NCBI RefSeq assembly: GCF_000255135.1
Contig: NC_016751.1
Span: forward strand, 496,001-560,000
DNA: 64,000 bases
Reading direction: 5' to 3'
Source of the DNA: Marinitoga piezophila KA3
Lineage (GTDB): Bacteria; Thermotogota; Thermotogae; Petrotogales; Petrotogaceae
A program made the position numbers and the translations under genes. Below, one piece after another: positions 36,442 through 45,107 of the stretch (position 1 is the stretch's first letter; each line of letters begins with the position of its first letter). Under the pieces are notes generated by a model. The model did not search any database, was not told where the DNA came from, and saw only the letters and a list, made by a program, of their open reading frames with translations.

Positions 36442-37956
36442 ATGAAAAAAGTATTGATTATTGATTATGGTTCGCAATATACACAACTATTAGCAAGACG
36501 TATTAGAGAAATGGAAATCTACTCTGAAGTTGCTCCACATGACGCTGAAATCACCAATTTAGAAGATATAACAGCTATTATACTATCTGGAGGTCCAAAA
36601 AGCGTTAACGATAAGGATGCGTTAGAAATTCCTGATTGGATATTCAAGTTAGATGTTCCAATATTGGGAATCTGTTATGGAATGCAGGCATTGGCAAAAA
36701 AACTTGGGGGCAAAGTTGAGAAAACAGAAGTTTCTGAATATGGAAAAACAATAATAAAAGTAAGCAATAACGTATTATTCTCAGAAATACCGGAAAAGAT
36801 TATAACCTGGATGAGCCATGGCGATTCTGTTGTTGCACTTCCAGAAGGAAGCGAAATTATTGCTACTACTTATAATGGTATAAATGCTGCTGTAAAGTTT
36901 TCTGAAAAAATTTACGGGATTCAATTTCATCCAGAAGTAAAACACACAGAATTTGGATTTGAAATACTTGAAAATTTCCTCATTAAAATTGCAAAACTGG
37001 AAAAAAACTGGTCTCTTGAAAATCTCATCGAAAATAAAATAAAAGAAATAAAAGAAACAGTTGGTAATTCAAAAGCCATCATTGCACTTTCTGGCGGAGT
37101 AGATTCTTCTGTTGCTGCAGTATTGGTACACAAAGCCATAGGGGAACAATTGAAAGCAGTGTTCGTAAACCACGGATTAATGAGATTAAATGAAGAAATT
37201 GAAGTAAAAAAGATATTCAATGAATTATTAGGTATAAATCTTACAGTTGTAGATGCACAAAAAAGATTTTTATCTAAATTAAGCGGTGTTACTGATCCTG
37301 AAAAAAAAAGAAAAATAATAGGAGAAGAGTTTATACGCGTATTTGAAAACGAAGCAACTAATGAATATGAATTTCTCGTTCAGGGAACTATATATTCTGA
37401 CGTAATTGAAAGTGCCGCATCAGGAAAAAATACGGCAAAAATAAAGAGCCACCACAATGTAGGCGGATTGCCGGAAGATATGAAATTTAAAATAATAGAA
37501 CCTTTAAGGAATCTTTTCAAAGATGAAGTAAGAGAAGTTGGAAAATTATTGGGAATACCTGAACATATATTATACAGACATCCATTTCCTGGTCCAGGAT
37601 TGGCAATACGTATAATTGGAGAAATCACAGAAGAAAAGCTAAATATATTAAAAAAAGCGGACCATATATTTATAGAAACATTAAAAGAGTTTAACTGGTA
37701 TAACAAAGTATGGCAGGCTTTTACTGTTTTAACACCAATAAAGAGCGTTGGCGTTGTTGGCGATGAAAGAAGTTATGATTATGTGCTTGCAATACGCTCT
37801 GTAGATAGCGTAGAAGGAATGACTGCTGATTGGTCAAAAATCCCTTTTGAAATACTTGAAAAAGCCTCAAGTCGTATTGTAAATGAAGTAAATGGTGTTG
37901 GAAGAGTTGTATATGACATAACCTCAAAACCCCCGGCAACAATTGAATGGGAATAG
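36442..37956 (+). CDS. guaA: GMP synthase (glutamine-hydrolysing)
   Basis: The protein of about 504 residues has a class I glutamine amidotransferase domain (about 1-190), with the nucleophile cysteine in GICYGMQALA and the His-Glu pair in GIQFHPEVKHTE. A PP-loop ATP pyrophosphatase domain follows, with LSGGVDSSVAAVL (about 218-230), and then the C-terminal dimerisation domain ending KPPATIEWE. It converts XMP, glutamine and ATP to GMP. I start it at ATG 36442 after AGGAGGTGCCT; an in-frame GTG lies within that site. guaB follows after 14 bases. Confidence 0.97.
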   Translation: MKKVLIIDYGSQYTQLLARRIREMEIYSEVAPHDAEITNLEDITAIILSGGPKSVNDKDALEIPDWIFKLDVPILGICYGMQALAKKLGGKVEKTEVSEYGKTIIKVSNNVLFSEIPEKIITWMSHGDSVVALPEGSEIIATTYNGINAAVKFSEKIYGIQFHPEVKHTEFGFEILENFLIKIAKLEKNWSLENLIENKIKEIKETVGNSKAIIALSGGVDSSVAAVLVHKAIGEQLKAVFVNHGLMRLNEEIEVKKIFNELLGINLTVVDAQKRFLSKLSGVTDPEKKRKIIGEEFIRVFENEATNEYEFLVQGTIYSDVIESAASGKNTAKIKSHHNVGGLPEDMKFKIIEPLRNLFKDEVREVGKLLGIPEHILYRHPFPGPGLAIRIIGEITEEKLNILKKADHIFIETLKEFNWYNKVWQAFTVLTPIKSVGVVGDERSYDYVLAIRSVDSVEGMTADWSKIPFEILEKASSRIVNEVNGVGRVVYDITSKPPATIEWE

Positions 37957-37970
37957 AAAGGAGCGATAAA

Positions 37971-39425
37971 ATGTTTAGAGAAGGATTGACATTTGATGAT
38001 GTATTATTATTACCAAAATACAGTGAAGTAATTCCTTCGGAAATTGAAACAAAATCCATACTTGTTAAAGATATATATTTAAACACACCTTTTCTTTCAG
38101 CAGCAATGGATACAGTAACTGAAGGCTTAATGGCAAAAGCAATAGCCCATGAAGGCGGTATTGGTATAATTCATAAAAATCTAACTATAGAAGAACAGGC
38201 TCATGAAATAGAAAAGGTAAAAAAAGCGGAAAATGGCATAATATACGATCCAATAACAATAACTCCAGACACAACAATATACGAAGCGGAAAAATTAATG
38301 GCTGAATACAAAATAGGGGGATTACCTGTTGTAGATGAAAATAATAAATTATTGGGAATATTGACAAATAGAGATATGCGTTTTGAAAAAAACACATCAA
38401 AAAAGGCAAAAGAATTAATGACACCTTTTAAAGACCTTGTTGTCGCAGGGCCACACATTACAGTAGTTGAGGCAAAAGAAATACTTCATCAAAATAAAAT
38501 AGAAAAATTACCTATTATAAATGAAAATAATGAATTAATTGGTTTAATAACAATAAAAGATATAATATCCGTAGTTGAACATCCAAATGCTTCAAGAGAT
38601 AAAAAGGGAAGATTATTAGTTGGTGGAGCAATTGGGGTTTCTGATGGGTTAGAACGTGCAAAAGCTCTTATAAAAGCAGGTGTTGATGTATTGGTACTCG
38701 ATTCAGCACATGGTCATTCAAAAAATATACTGGAGACATTGAAAAAAATAAAAAGCAAATATCCTGAAGTACCTATTATTGCTGGAAACATTGCAACAGC
38801 AGAAGCAGCAAAAGACTTAATAAAAGCCGGTGCAGATGCTGTAAAAGTAGGAATTGGTCCCGGTTCTATTTGTACAACAAGAATAGTTGCTGGCATAGGT
38901 GTTCCGCAATTAACAGCAATAATGGATGTAGTTAGCGTTGCAAAAAAACATAATATACCTGTAATAGCCGATGGGGGAATACGATATTCAGGAGATATAG
39001 TAAAAGCATTGGCTGCTGGTGCCAATACCGTAATGCTTGGAAGTTTATTTGCAGGAACAGAAGAAGCTCCCGGTGAAACTATACTTTATCAGGGAAGGAA
39101 ATACAAAACATATAGAGGAATGGGTTCAATTGGAGCAATGAAAAGAGGCAGTAAAGATAGATATTTCCAGAGCAATGTAGAAGAAACAGAAAAGCTGGTA
39201 CCAGAAGGTGTAGAAGGAATGGTGCCTTATAAAGGAAAAGCAAAAGAAGTAATTTATCAATTGCTTGGCGGATTAAAGGCTGGAATGGGATATATAGGCG
39301 CAAAAAATATTGCAGAATTGCATGAAAAAGCAGAATTTATAAAAATCACAGCTGCAAGTATGAAAGAAAGTCATCCTCATGATATATCCATCACCAAAGA
39401 ATCGCCAAATTATTCAATAAAGTAA
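37971..39425 (+). CDS. guaB: IMP dehydrogenase
   Basis: The protein of about 484 residues has the (beta/alpha)8 catalytic domain split by two CBS domains (about 95-205). The catalytic loop [15 protein letters not shown] carries the cysteine nucleophile, and [13 protein letters not shown] and [10 protein letters not shown] mark the IMP site. It oxidises IMP to XMP, the step before GuaA. The order guaA-guaB is the reverse of the enterobacterial order. The start is ATG 37971 after AAAGGAGCG. Confidence 0.97.
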   Translation: MFREGLTFDDVLLLPKYSEVIPSEIETKSILVKDIYLNTPFLSAAMDTVTEGLMAKAIAHEGGIGIIHKNLTIEEQAHEIEKVKKAENGIIYDPITITPDTTIYEAEKLMAEYKIGGLPVVDENNKLLGILTNRDMRFEKNTSKKAKELMTPFKDLVVAGPHITVVEAKEILHQNKIEKLPIINENNELIGLITIKDIISVVEHPNASRDKKGRLLVGGAIGVSDGLERAKALIKAGVDVLVLDSAHGHSKNILETLKKIKSKYPEVPIIAGNIATAEAAKDLIKAGADAVKVGIGPGSICTTRIVAGIGVPQLTAIMDVVSVAKKHNIPVIADGGIRYSGDIVKALAAGANTVMLGSLFAGTEEAPGETILYQGRKYKTYRGMGSIGAMKRGSKDRYFQSNVEETEKLVPEGVEGMVPYKGKAKEVIYQLLGGLKAGMGYIGAKNIAELHEKAEFIKITAASMKESHPHDISITKESPNYSIK

Positions 39426-39436
39426 TACTATTTATG

Positions 39437-39460
39437 ATGCGGCTACATTTGTAGCCGCAT
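39437..39460 (+). terminator. Hairpin after guaB
   Basis: A 10-bp stem (ATGCGGCTAC/GTAGCCGCAT) with an ATTT loop is followed by an alternating TATATA tail rather than pure T, so it is a weaker terminator than others in the window. Confidence 0.7.
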
Positions 39461-39478
39461 TATATATATAATAAATTA

Positions 39479-39508
39479 TTGGACAATTTTTAATTTTTGT
39501 GGTATAAT
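39479..39508 (+). promoter_or_regulatory. Promoter of the MFS transporter gene
   Basis: TTGGAC (39479-39484), an 18-base spacer and TATAAT (39503-39508) lie about 30 bases before the GTG start. Confidence 0.65.
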
Positions 39509-39540
39509 TTTGTTCGTAAAACTAACAAAGGGGTGATACA

Positions 39541-40659
39541 GTGACTTTCGCCATTTCAATTGCTCATTTTTTAGCCGACTTTTTAAACTCTTTCTTTAAA
39601 CCGTTAGGTCCATACTTCATTGAAAGATATAATATTGACAGTAGAACATTTACAAGCTTACTTTCTTTAATAGGTGCATTGTCATCGATTTTGCAAATAT
39701 TTTTTGGATTATATTTTGATAGGAGAAAACGCGATGGTGTATATATTATTTCTATATTGATAATGGAAATAATATTGATTTCTATCTTAGGATTTGTAAA
39801 CAGTTTCTGGATTTCACTGATAGTAATATTTTTTACAAGATTGTTTAATTCTGCTTTTCATCCTATTGGTGCCAGTTTTGCAGGAAGAGAGAACAAAGGA
39901 CATCATATTGCCTGGTTCTCAGTATTTGGAACATTTGGAGCTGCAATGGGACCAATATTTATTACAATGTATCTCAGCATAGTTGGATTTGAAAAAATCT
40001 ATTACGTTGGGCTTATAGCATTATTATTTATTCCTTATTTATATAAAAAATTATGGAAATATGAAAAACAACAAATAGCAGAAAAAAGATTCCCTCAACT
40101 TTCTGAAGCACTTACATTAATTCCTATTTTTTTAATGGTAACCCTAAGAGGTTTTGTAATGGATATATTCCATACATTTGTACCTATATACGTTAATTTG
40201 CACGGTGCCAGTCTTGTTGTAGGTGGTGCTACTTTAAGTATTGGTATGATTATCGGAATGTTTACCAATTTCTATGGAACAAAATTAATGGAAAAAATAG
40301 GTATTAGGTTTATAAATTTAATTGGTTTCCTTGGAATGGGTATTGCCGGTATATTATTATTAATGGTTGATACATCATTTTTAAGAATAATAGCCTTTGC
40401 ATTATTTGATGCCTTTGGATTTTTAACAATGTCAGCAAATATTGTTGAGGCACAGAGTCTAATGCCTAAAAATAAAAGTTTTGCTTCATCGGTATCAATG
40501 GGATTTGCCTGGGCTATAGGAAATTTCATATCCAGTGGATATGCTGCAATTTTTGGAAATAACGTCTCTTTTGTTTTATATAGCGTTAGCATATTTTCCA
40601 TATTTCTTGGTATAATATATCCTATATACTATAAAAATAAAAAAAGATTTAATAATTAA
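39541..40659 (+). CDS. MFS transporter
   Basis: The 372-residue protein has about eleven or twelve hydrophobic helices and the cytoplasmic loop motif FGLYFDRRKRDG (about 60-71), a version of the MFS loop 2-3 signature. It begins with GTG 39541 after AAAGGGGTGATACA. The N-terminal helix contains IAHFLADFLNSF, a pattern of the fosmidomycin-resistance-like MFS subgroup (HxxxDxxxxxF). The substrate cannot be told. It is cotranscribed with the oligopeptidase gene 18 bases downstream. Confidence 0.82.
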   Translation: MTFAISIAHFLADFLNSFFKPLGPYFIERYNIDSRTFTSLLSLIGALSSILQIFFGLYFDRRKRDGVYIISILIMEIILISILGFVNSFWISLIVIFFTRLFNSAFHPIGASFAGRENKGHHIAWFSVFGTFGAAMGPIFITMYLSIVGFEKIYYVGLIALLFIPYLYKKLWKYEKQQIAEKRFPQLSEALTLIPIFLMVTLRGFVMDIFHTFVPIYVNLHGASLVVGGATLSIGMIIGMFTNFYGTKLMEKIGIRFINLIGFLGMGIAGILLLMVDTSFLRIIAFALFDAFGFLTMSANIVEAQSLMPKNKSFASSVSMGFAWAIGNFISSGYAAIFGNNVSFVLYSVSIFSIFLGIIYPIYYKNKKRFNN

Positions 40660-40677
40660 ATTTCAGGAGGTGTGAAA

Positions 40678-42426
40678 ATGAAGTGGGATTTAACTTTTTT
40701 CTATGATTCACCAGAAAATGAACAAATTAAAAAGGATTTTGAAAATGCGCTTGAAGGAGCAAAAAAGTTAAAAGAAAAATATTATCCTATACTTTCTTCA
40801 AAAGAATTATCAGCTAAAGAGGTTAAAAATTTTCTTGAAGAATTGGAAAAACTTATTGAAAAACCATATTTTGCAATGCAATATGCAAGTTTATTATACT
40901 CTGCAAATACTCAGGATAAAACAGCTCAAAAATTAGTTGCTATGGGACAGGATTACCTTACAAAAGGAGAAATGGAACTTTCATTCTGGAAACCTGTATT
41001 ATTAAGCCATTCACTTGAAAAGCTTGAAGAATTAAAAAATTCACCTGAATTAGAAAAGTATAAACATGTACTTGAAGTATTAATTGAAGAAAAACCTCAT
41101 GTTTTAAGTGAAGACGCTGAAAAAGCTTTATCTGCTTTAGAACCTGCTGGAAGAAGAGCATTTAGCAAGTTATATGAAAAATTAGTTTCCTCATATACAT
41201 TTGAAATTGAAATTGACGGTGAATTAAAAACAATGACAGGTGCTGAAATTCGTTCATTAAGACAACATCCTGACAAAGATTTAAGACAAAAAGCAATGAA
41301 AATGTTCTTTGAAAGATATGAAAAGGATAAAATCATATTAGAAAGCACATTTAATTCAGTTGCAAAATATTACGATACAGAAAGCAAATTAAGAAACTAT
41401 CCAGAACCAATTTCCATGAGAAATATGGCAAATGAGGTTAAAGATGAAATTGTAAAAATGGTAATAGATGTAACCACAGAGCAAACACCTATTGTTCATA
41501 AATACTATAAATGGAAAAGAGATTTCCTTGGATACGATATAACCCTTGCTGACATCTATGCACCATTAAAACCGGTAAAAAAGGAAATATCCTTTGAAGA
41601 TGCAAAAAAATTGGTACTTGATGCCTACTATGAATTTGACAAAGAGATTGGGGATATTGTAAAATCATTCTTTGATGAAAACAGAATTGATTCTGAAATT
41701 CAACCTGGAAAACGTGGTGGAGCATTCTGTTCATATAATATTCCTAACTACAAACCATTTATATTACTCAACTATACAGGAAACATGAGAGATGTAATGA
41801 CATTAGCACATGAACTAGGACATGGTGTGCATGGGACATTATCTTCAAAACAGTCATTATTAAATTATCATACACCATTAACAATGGCAGAAGTAGCTTC
41901 TGTATTTGGCGAAATGCTCGTAATGGACAAATTACTAAAGGAATTAGAAGGCGAAGAAAAACAGATGTTTATAGCTTCAAAAATAGAGGATATGTTCGCA
42001 ACAATGTTCAGGCAAAACATGTTTGCTAGATTCGAAATACAGTCACACAAAATGATTGATGAAAATGGAATGGCTTCATGGGAAGAATTGTCAGAATTAT
42101 ATGAAAAAGAATTAAAAATAATGTTTGGTGATTCTGTAAAAATCCCTGAAGAATACAAATACGAATGGAGCACAATACCTCATATGCTTGCAGTACCATT
42201 CTATGTATATGCATATAACTTTGCAAATCTTCTTGTAATTGCATTATATGAAAAATATCTTGAAGAAGGAAAAGCATTTATCCCGAAATATAAAGAATTA
42301 TTATCCAGCGGTGGAAATGCAGCTCCAGAAAAATTACTTGAAAAACTGGATATTGATATTACTAAAAAAGAATTCTGGGAAAAAGGCTTTAAATATATAG
42401 AAAGAGAACTAATTAATAAGTTATAA
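40678..42426 (+). CDS. pepF: Oligoendopeptidase F (M3 family)
   Basis: The protein of about 582 residues is a full-length M3B peptidase. The zinc motif is LAHELGHGVHG (about 380-390), with the third ligand in MAEVASVFGEML. Conserved segments KRGGAFCSYN and PFYVYAYNFANLL are also present. It has no signal peptide, so it acts on short peptides in the cytoplasm. I start it at ATG 40678 after CAGGAGGTG. Confidence 0.95.
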   Translation: MKWDLTFFYDSPENEQIKKDFENALEGAKKLKEKYYPILSSKELSAKEVKNFLEELEKLIEKPYFAMQYASLLYSANTQDKTAQKLVAMGQDYLTKGEMELSFWKPVLLSHSLEKLEELKNSPELEKYKHVLEVLIEEKPHVLSEDAEKALSALEPAGRRAFSKLYEKLVSSYTFEIEIDGELKTMTGAEIRSLRQHPDKDLRQKAMKMFFERYEKDKIILESTFNSVAKYYDTESKLRNYPEPISMRNMANEVKDEIVKMVIDVTTEQTPIVHKYYKWKRDFLGYDITLADIYAPLKPVKKEISFEDAKKLVLDAYYEFDKEIGDIVKSFFDENRIDSEIQPGKRGGAFCSYNIPNYKPFILLNYTGNMRDVMTLAHELGHGVHGTLSSKQSLLNYHTPLTMAEVASVFGEMLVMDKLLKELEGEEKQMFIASKIEDMFATMFRQNMFARFEIQSHKMIDENGMASWEELSELYEKELKIMFGDSVKIPEEYKYEWSTIPHMLAVPFYVYAYNFANLLVIALYEKYLEEGKAFIPKYKELLSSGGNAAPEKLLEKLDIDITKKEFWEKGFKYIERELINKL

Positions 42427-42465
42427 AAAGAAAACAGCCATATATTATGTGTCTGATAGACTGAA

Positions 42466-42510
42466 AACAAACCTCTTTGCTAAATCAAGCAAAGAGGTTT
42501 GTTGTTCTAA
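42466..42510 (+). terminator. Terminator after oligoendopeptidase F
   Basis: A 15-bp perfect stem (42466-42480 with 42489-42503) with an 8-base loop is followed by GTTCT. It isolates the bacteriocin region from the upstream genes. Confidence 0.82.
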
Positions 42511-42567
42511 ATATGCGACAAAAAAAGAAAAATTAATTATAATTTTACTCGGATTTCACATTATATA

Positions 42568-42596
42568 TTGATATCTTTTTTTCTTTTTGATATAAT
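42568..42596 (+). promoter_or_regulatory. Strong promoter upstream of the bacteriocin cluster
   Basis: TTGATA (42568-42573), a 17-base spacer and TATAAT (42591-42596). Transcription from here would give a leader of about 380 nt before the bacteriocin start codon. Confidence 0.65.
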
Positions 42597-42805
42597 GATT
42601 GTGAAATAAATAATTAAAAACTAATATCTTTTGATTATAGTGTAACAAATATTAAAAATATATATTTGTTAGGTTTTATTATGAATTATTAGTTATAAAT
42701 TTCACAATATTATCAATGATATTATTATAATAGCTGGTATAAATGGATATAGTTACAGAAAAAAATCTTTAAAAACCGTTATTCAAATCAATATTATAAG
42801 TAAGA

Positions 42806-42854
42806 GGTCAATTTTTTACCCCAGGGGGTCAAAAGTTATTAGTTGACATTTGCA
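42806..42854. mobile_element. Possible remnant end of an IS21-family element
   Basis: The segment holds GGTCAATTTTTT, then CCAGGGGGTCAAAAG, then TTGACATTTGCA. Repeated GGGTCAA-type motifs leading to a TTGACA-type tip resemble the multiple terminal repeats of IS21 elements. There is no istA or istB gene nearby, so if real it is a solo remnant. The match is from memory of the family, not from alignment. Confidence 0.3.
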
Positions 42855-42953
42855 TTCAGTCGGCTGAGTTCTTCTGGTACCAGATGAAATATACGATAGA
42901 ACTTTCTTAATTATATTATAAAAACTCTTTGAAAACATTTTCTCAAACTTTAA

Positions 42954-42976
42954 TATAATACTTAATCAAAGGAGGA
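42954..42976 (+). promoter_or_regulatory. Proximal -10 element of the bacteriocin gene
   Basis: TATAAT at 42954-42959 has TTGAAA 19 bases upstream (42929-42934), a longer spacer than usual. It is followed by AAAGGAGGAGG, a very strong ribosome-binding site, before the ATG at 42985. Confidence 0.45.
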
Positions 42977-42984
42977 GGAGTCTT

Positions 42985-43263
42985 ATGAAGAATAAAAATA
43001 TATTTTTTATAGAAATTTTTATAACCCTTAGTCTTTTTAGTGTCTTTTTTACTTTTTCAAGTATTAATTTAGCATCTATGCTTGGAATCTCAAAACATGC
43101 AGCTGAAAAGGTTATAGATATCATTGATACATTTTCAACGGTAACAACAATTATTTCAATTATTACAGCAGTTATTGGAGCAGGAGCAATTACAGCAGGA
43201 CTTGTTGCTGTTGCAAAAAAAATGATAAAAAAATATGGCAAAAGATATGCAACTATGTGGTAA
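42985..43263 (+). CDS. Circular bacteriocin precursor, AS-48/uberolysin-like
   Basis: The 92-residue precursor has a hydrophobic leader of about 28 residues and a core of about 64 residues (Leu29-Trp92). The core is rich in Ala, Ile, Val and Lys, has a net charge near +5 (eight Lys/Arg against three acids), and ends in Trp. It lines up with enterocin AS-48: LASMLGISKHAAEKVI matches MAKEFGIPAAVAGTVL, STVTTIISIITAVIGAGA matches the VTTIVSILTAVGSGG helix, and IKKYGKRYATMW matches KKKGKRAVIAW. Circular bacteriocins are ribosomally made, lose the leader, and are closed head to tail into a bundle of four or five helices that permeabilises membranes. The junction would be Trp92-Leu29. The following four genes fit maturation, export and immunity. 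Confidence 0.9.
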   Translation: MKNKNIFFIEIFITLSLFSVFFTFSSINLASMLGISKHAAEKVIDIIDTFSTVTTIISIITAVIGAGAITAGLVAVAKKMIKKYGKRYATMW

Positions 43264-43276
43264 TCTTTTTTAATTA

Positions 43277-43311
43277 AAAAGGGAAGAATGATTTAATCAT
43301 TCTTCCCTTTT
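43277..43311 (+). promoter_or_regulatory. Long stem-loop between the bacteriocin gene and its maturation genes
   Basis: A perfect 16-bp stem (43277-43292 with 43296-43311) with a 3-base loop lies 13 bases after the stop. The 3' arm ends in TTTT but no further T run follows. It would partly terminate or shield the mRNA, keeping the peptide in excess over the membrane proteins behind it, as commonly seen in bacteriocin operons. The next ribosome-binding site begins directly at its end. Confidence 0.8.
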
Positions 43312-43327
43312 CAAGGAGGAGATAAAT

Positions 43328-44593
43328 ATCAAATTACTCATAAAATATTGGATAAATAATTTTAAAATAGTTGAAGATACATTTATAAACTCCTTTATTT
43401 TTTTGTTCATATATATTTTCATGATCTTAAGTTCTTTTTTTCTATATATTTTTCTTCTAGATAAAAATAATTTTTTAATAATTTATTTTTTTTCATTTCT
43501 ATTATTTGACTATAATTTTCCTAATATTATTTCACTATTAAAACAGTATAGAAATGTACATTATTTAGTATCCAGGGAAGTTACTGCTAAATATGTTATA
43601 TTTACTTTTTTAAGATTGAATCTTTTTAGCAGTATATTTATTATTTCAAATATATTGTTATTTTTATTATATTACAATGATTATAAAAAACTATTATTTT
43701 TGTTAATTAATTTTTTACTTCAAATTACCTTATTTTTTGTGAAAATATATACAAAGAAGGAAAAGTATATACTTATAGTTTTTGTTTTTCTTTATTTATT
43801 GTATATTTTAAAAATAAACATATTATTTTTTATTCCTGTTATTATTATTAATGTTATATTTTTATATCGCACATGGTTTTCACAATTAAAAAATATAATT
43901 ATTAATGATAAAAAGTTTTCAGAATACCTTTTTTATTCAGAAAAAATTACTTCATGTCACTCTTTAATACTTTTTTTTAAGAGATTACCATTAAAAGAGT
44001 ATGCTGAATTCATATTCGTTTGTTTTGGAGCAATTATTACCTATCATTTTTTTGGATTATATTCAGCAGAATATTTTTTAATAATTTTGTTACTAGCAGA
44101 ATTAGAGATAGTTTTTGAAAAAAATTTTTTGAATTTTGACAGAGAATATAGTAAATATATATTTTTTAAAACCACAATACGTCCATATAAAAATTGGTTT
44201 CTTAATTCATATGAATTGAAAATAGGAATTATTTTTACCGTTATTATATTTTTATTTTTGTTTTTTATAGTATTTTCTGAAGGATTAAATTTTTATATTT
44301 TATTATTTTTTATAAATCTTCTTTTACTAATGGTGTACATAGTAAAATCTTATATTTTCGTTTATTACAAATCTCTTGAAAATAAAAGAAAAATAAATCA
44401 TTATTTTTTGTTTGCATTTATAATATTTGTAGCAATAATTTTTCAAGTTCCTGATATGTATAGTAAAATCTTTTTTAAAATCCAAGGGTATCGCAAAATA
44501 TATGGAGAATTCTTTAAAATTACCTTTTTGATGATTTTAAATATATTTAATATCCATAAACTGATATCTGATTATATTTTTAAAAAAAGGTGA
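43328..44593 (+). CDS. Large membrane protein of the bacteriocin cluster, apparent ATC start
   Basis: The protein of about 421 residues has roughly ten hydrophobic helices and is extremely rich in Ile, Phe, Leu and Lys. I recognise no named domain, but its place directly behind the structural gene and its size fit the large multi-spanning B-type protein that circular bacteriocin clusters need for maturation or export. The frame is open upstream of the first standard start (TTG 43403, with no ribosome-binding site) as far as the ATC at 43328, which lies 7 bases after a perfect AAGGAGGA. There is no ATG, GTG or TTG in frame between. I therefore take ATC as the start, with TTG 43403 as the fallback. 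Confidence 0.75.
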   Translation: MKLLIKYWINNFKIVEDTFINSFIFLFIYIFMILSSFFLYIFLLDKNNFLIIYFFSFLLFDYNFPNIISLLKQYRNVHYLVSREVTAKYVIFTFLRLNLFSSIFIISNILLFLLYYNDYKKLLFLLINFLLQITLFFVKIYTKKEKYILIVFVFLYLLYILKINILFFIPVIIINVIFLYRTWFSQLKNIIINDKKFSEYLFYSEKITSCHSLILFFKRLPLKEYAEFIFVCFGAIITYHFFGLYSAEYFLIILLLAELEIVFEKNFLNFDREYSKYIFFKTTIRPYKNWFLNSYELKIGIIFTVIIFLFLFFIVFSEGLNFYILLFFINLLLLMVYIVKSYIFVYYKSLENKRKINHYFLFAFIIFVAIIFQVPDMYSKIFFKIQGYRKIYGEFFKITFLMILNIFNIHKLISDYIFKKR

Positions 44594-44597
44594 ATGT

Positions 44598-45083
44598 ATG
44601 CCAAGAAAAAGACATATTTCTATTTATCTAATATTGTACCTATTTTTATGTTTTGAATTAATATATTTTTATGATAAGATATTTTGTTTATCCGGGGAAA
44701 TATATGCAATACCACAAAAACATAGCTTTAAATTAGCTATTGATATTATATTAAATAATTTAAAAAATTTTATATCTTATATATTTTTATTTCCTTTAAT
44801 GCCAGTATTCTGGATAATTGATCTATTTTCAACAACCTGGAGTATTTATATTGGTATAAAATCAGTAGGTTTATATAATACTTTTGATAAACTTTTTCCA
44901 CATATTGTTATAGAATTTCCAAATTATATTATCTATTCTTATATATCCTATTGCCTTATGCTTAATTTTTATAGATTTAAATACAATGTGATTTTAAAAA
45001 TATTTTCTGAATATAAGAGCATTTTATTAATAAATATTTTTTCTATTATAATAAGTGGGTTTGTAGAAGGTTTAATATCCTAA
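44598..45083 (+). CDS. SpoIIM/DUF95-type membrane protein of the bacteriocin cluster
   Basis: The 161-residue protein has about four helices. Its middle, with LFPLMPVFWIID followed by PHIVIEFPNYII (about 108-119), resembles the SpoIIM/DUF95 family, where a conserved HxxxExP segment sits at the start of a helix. DUF95 proteins are a near-constant part of circular bacteriocin clusters (for example the C proteins of the AS-48, circularin A and carnocyclin A clusters) and are needed for maturation, secretion and immunity. It follows the large membrane protein by 4 bases. It is shorter than standalone DUF95 proteins but similar to bacteriocin ones. Confidence 0.75.
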   Translation: MPRKRHISIYLILYLFLCFELIYFYDKIFCLSGEIYAIPQKHSFKLAIDIILNNLKNFISYIFLFPLMPVFWIIDLFSTTWSIYIGIKSVGLYNTFDKLFPHIVIEFPNYIIYSYISYCLMLNFYRFKYNVILKIFSEYKSILLINIFSIIISGFVEGLIS

Positions 45084-45107
45084 TAAATAATAGGAGGAAA
45101 ATTCTAA

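Larger units (their letters stand above)
42511..42984 (+). other. Long non-coding leader before the bacteriocin gene
   Basis: This stretch of about 470 bases holds no gene I can support. It contains a strong promoter at 42568-42596, an AT-rich section with no long open frame, a short GC-richer patch (about 42820-42895) with an IS21-like end, and a second -10 element at 42954-42959. One open frame of about 36 codons ends at the TAA near 42910, but it lacks a start codon with a ribosome-binding site. The leader could also hold regulation of the bacteriocin. Confidence 0.6.

Noticed and set aside
42742-42771. Nine-codon frame starting ATGGATATAG in the bacteriocin leader.
   Set aside because: No ribosome-binding site and too short; probably chance in AT-rich sequence.
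42803-42912. Open frame of about 36 codons with aromatic-rich residues (AEFFWYQMKYT) ending at a TAA near 42910.
   Set aside because: It has no start codon with a ribosome-binding site and begins right after a stop; kept only as a possible coding remnant in the leader finding.
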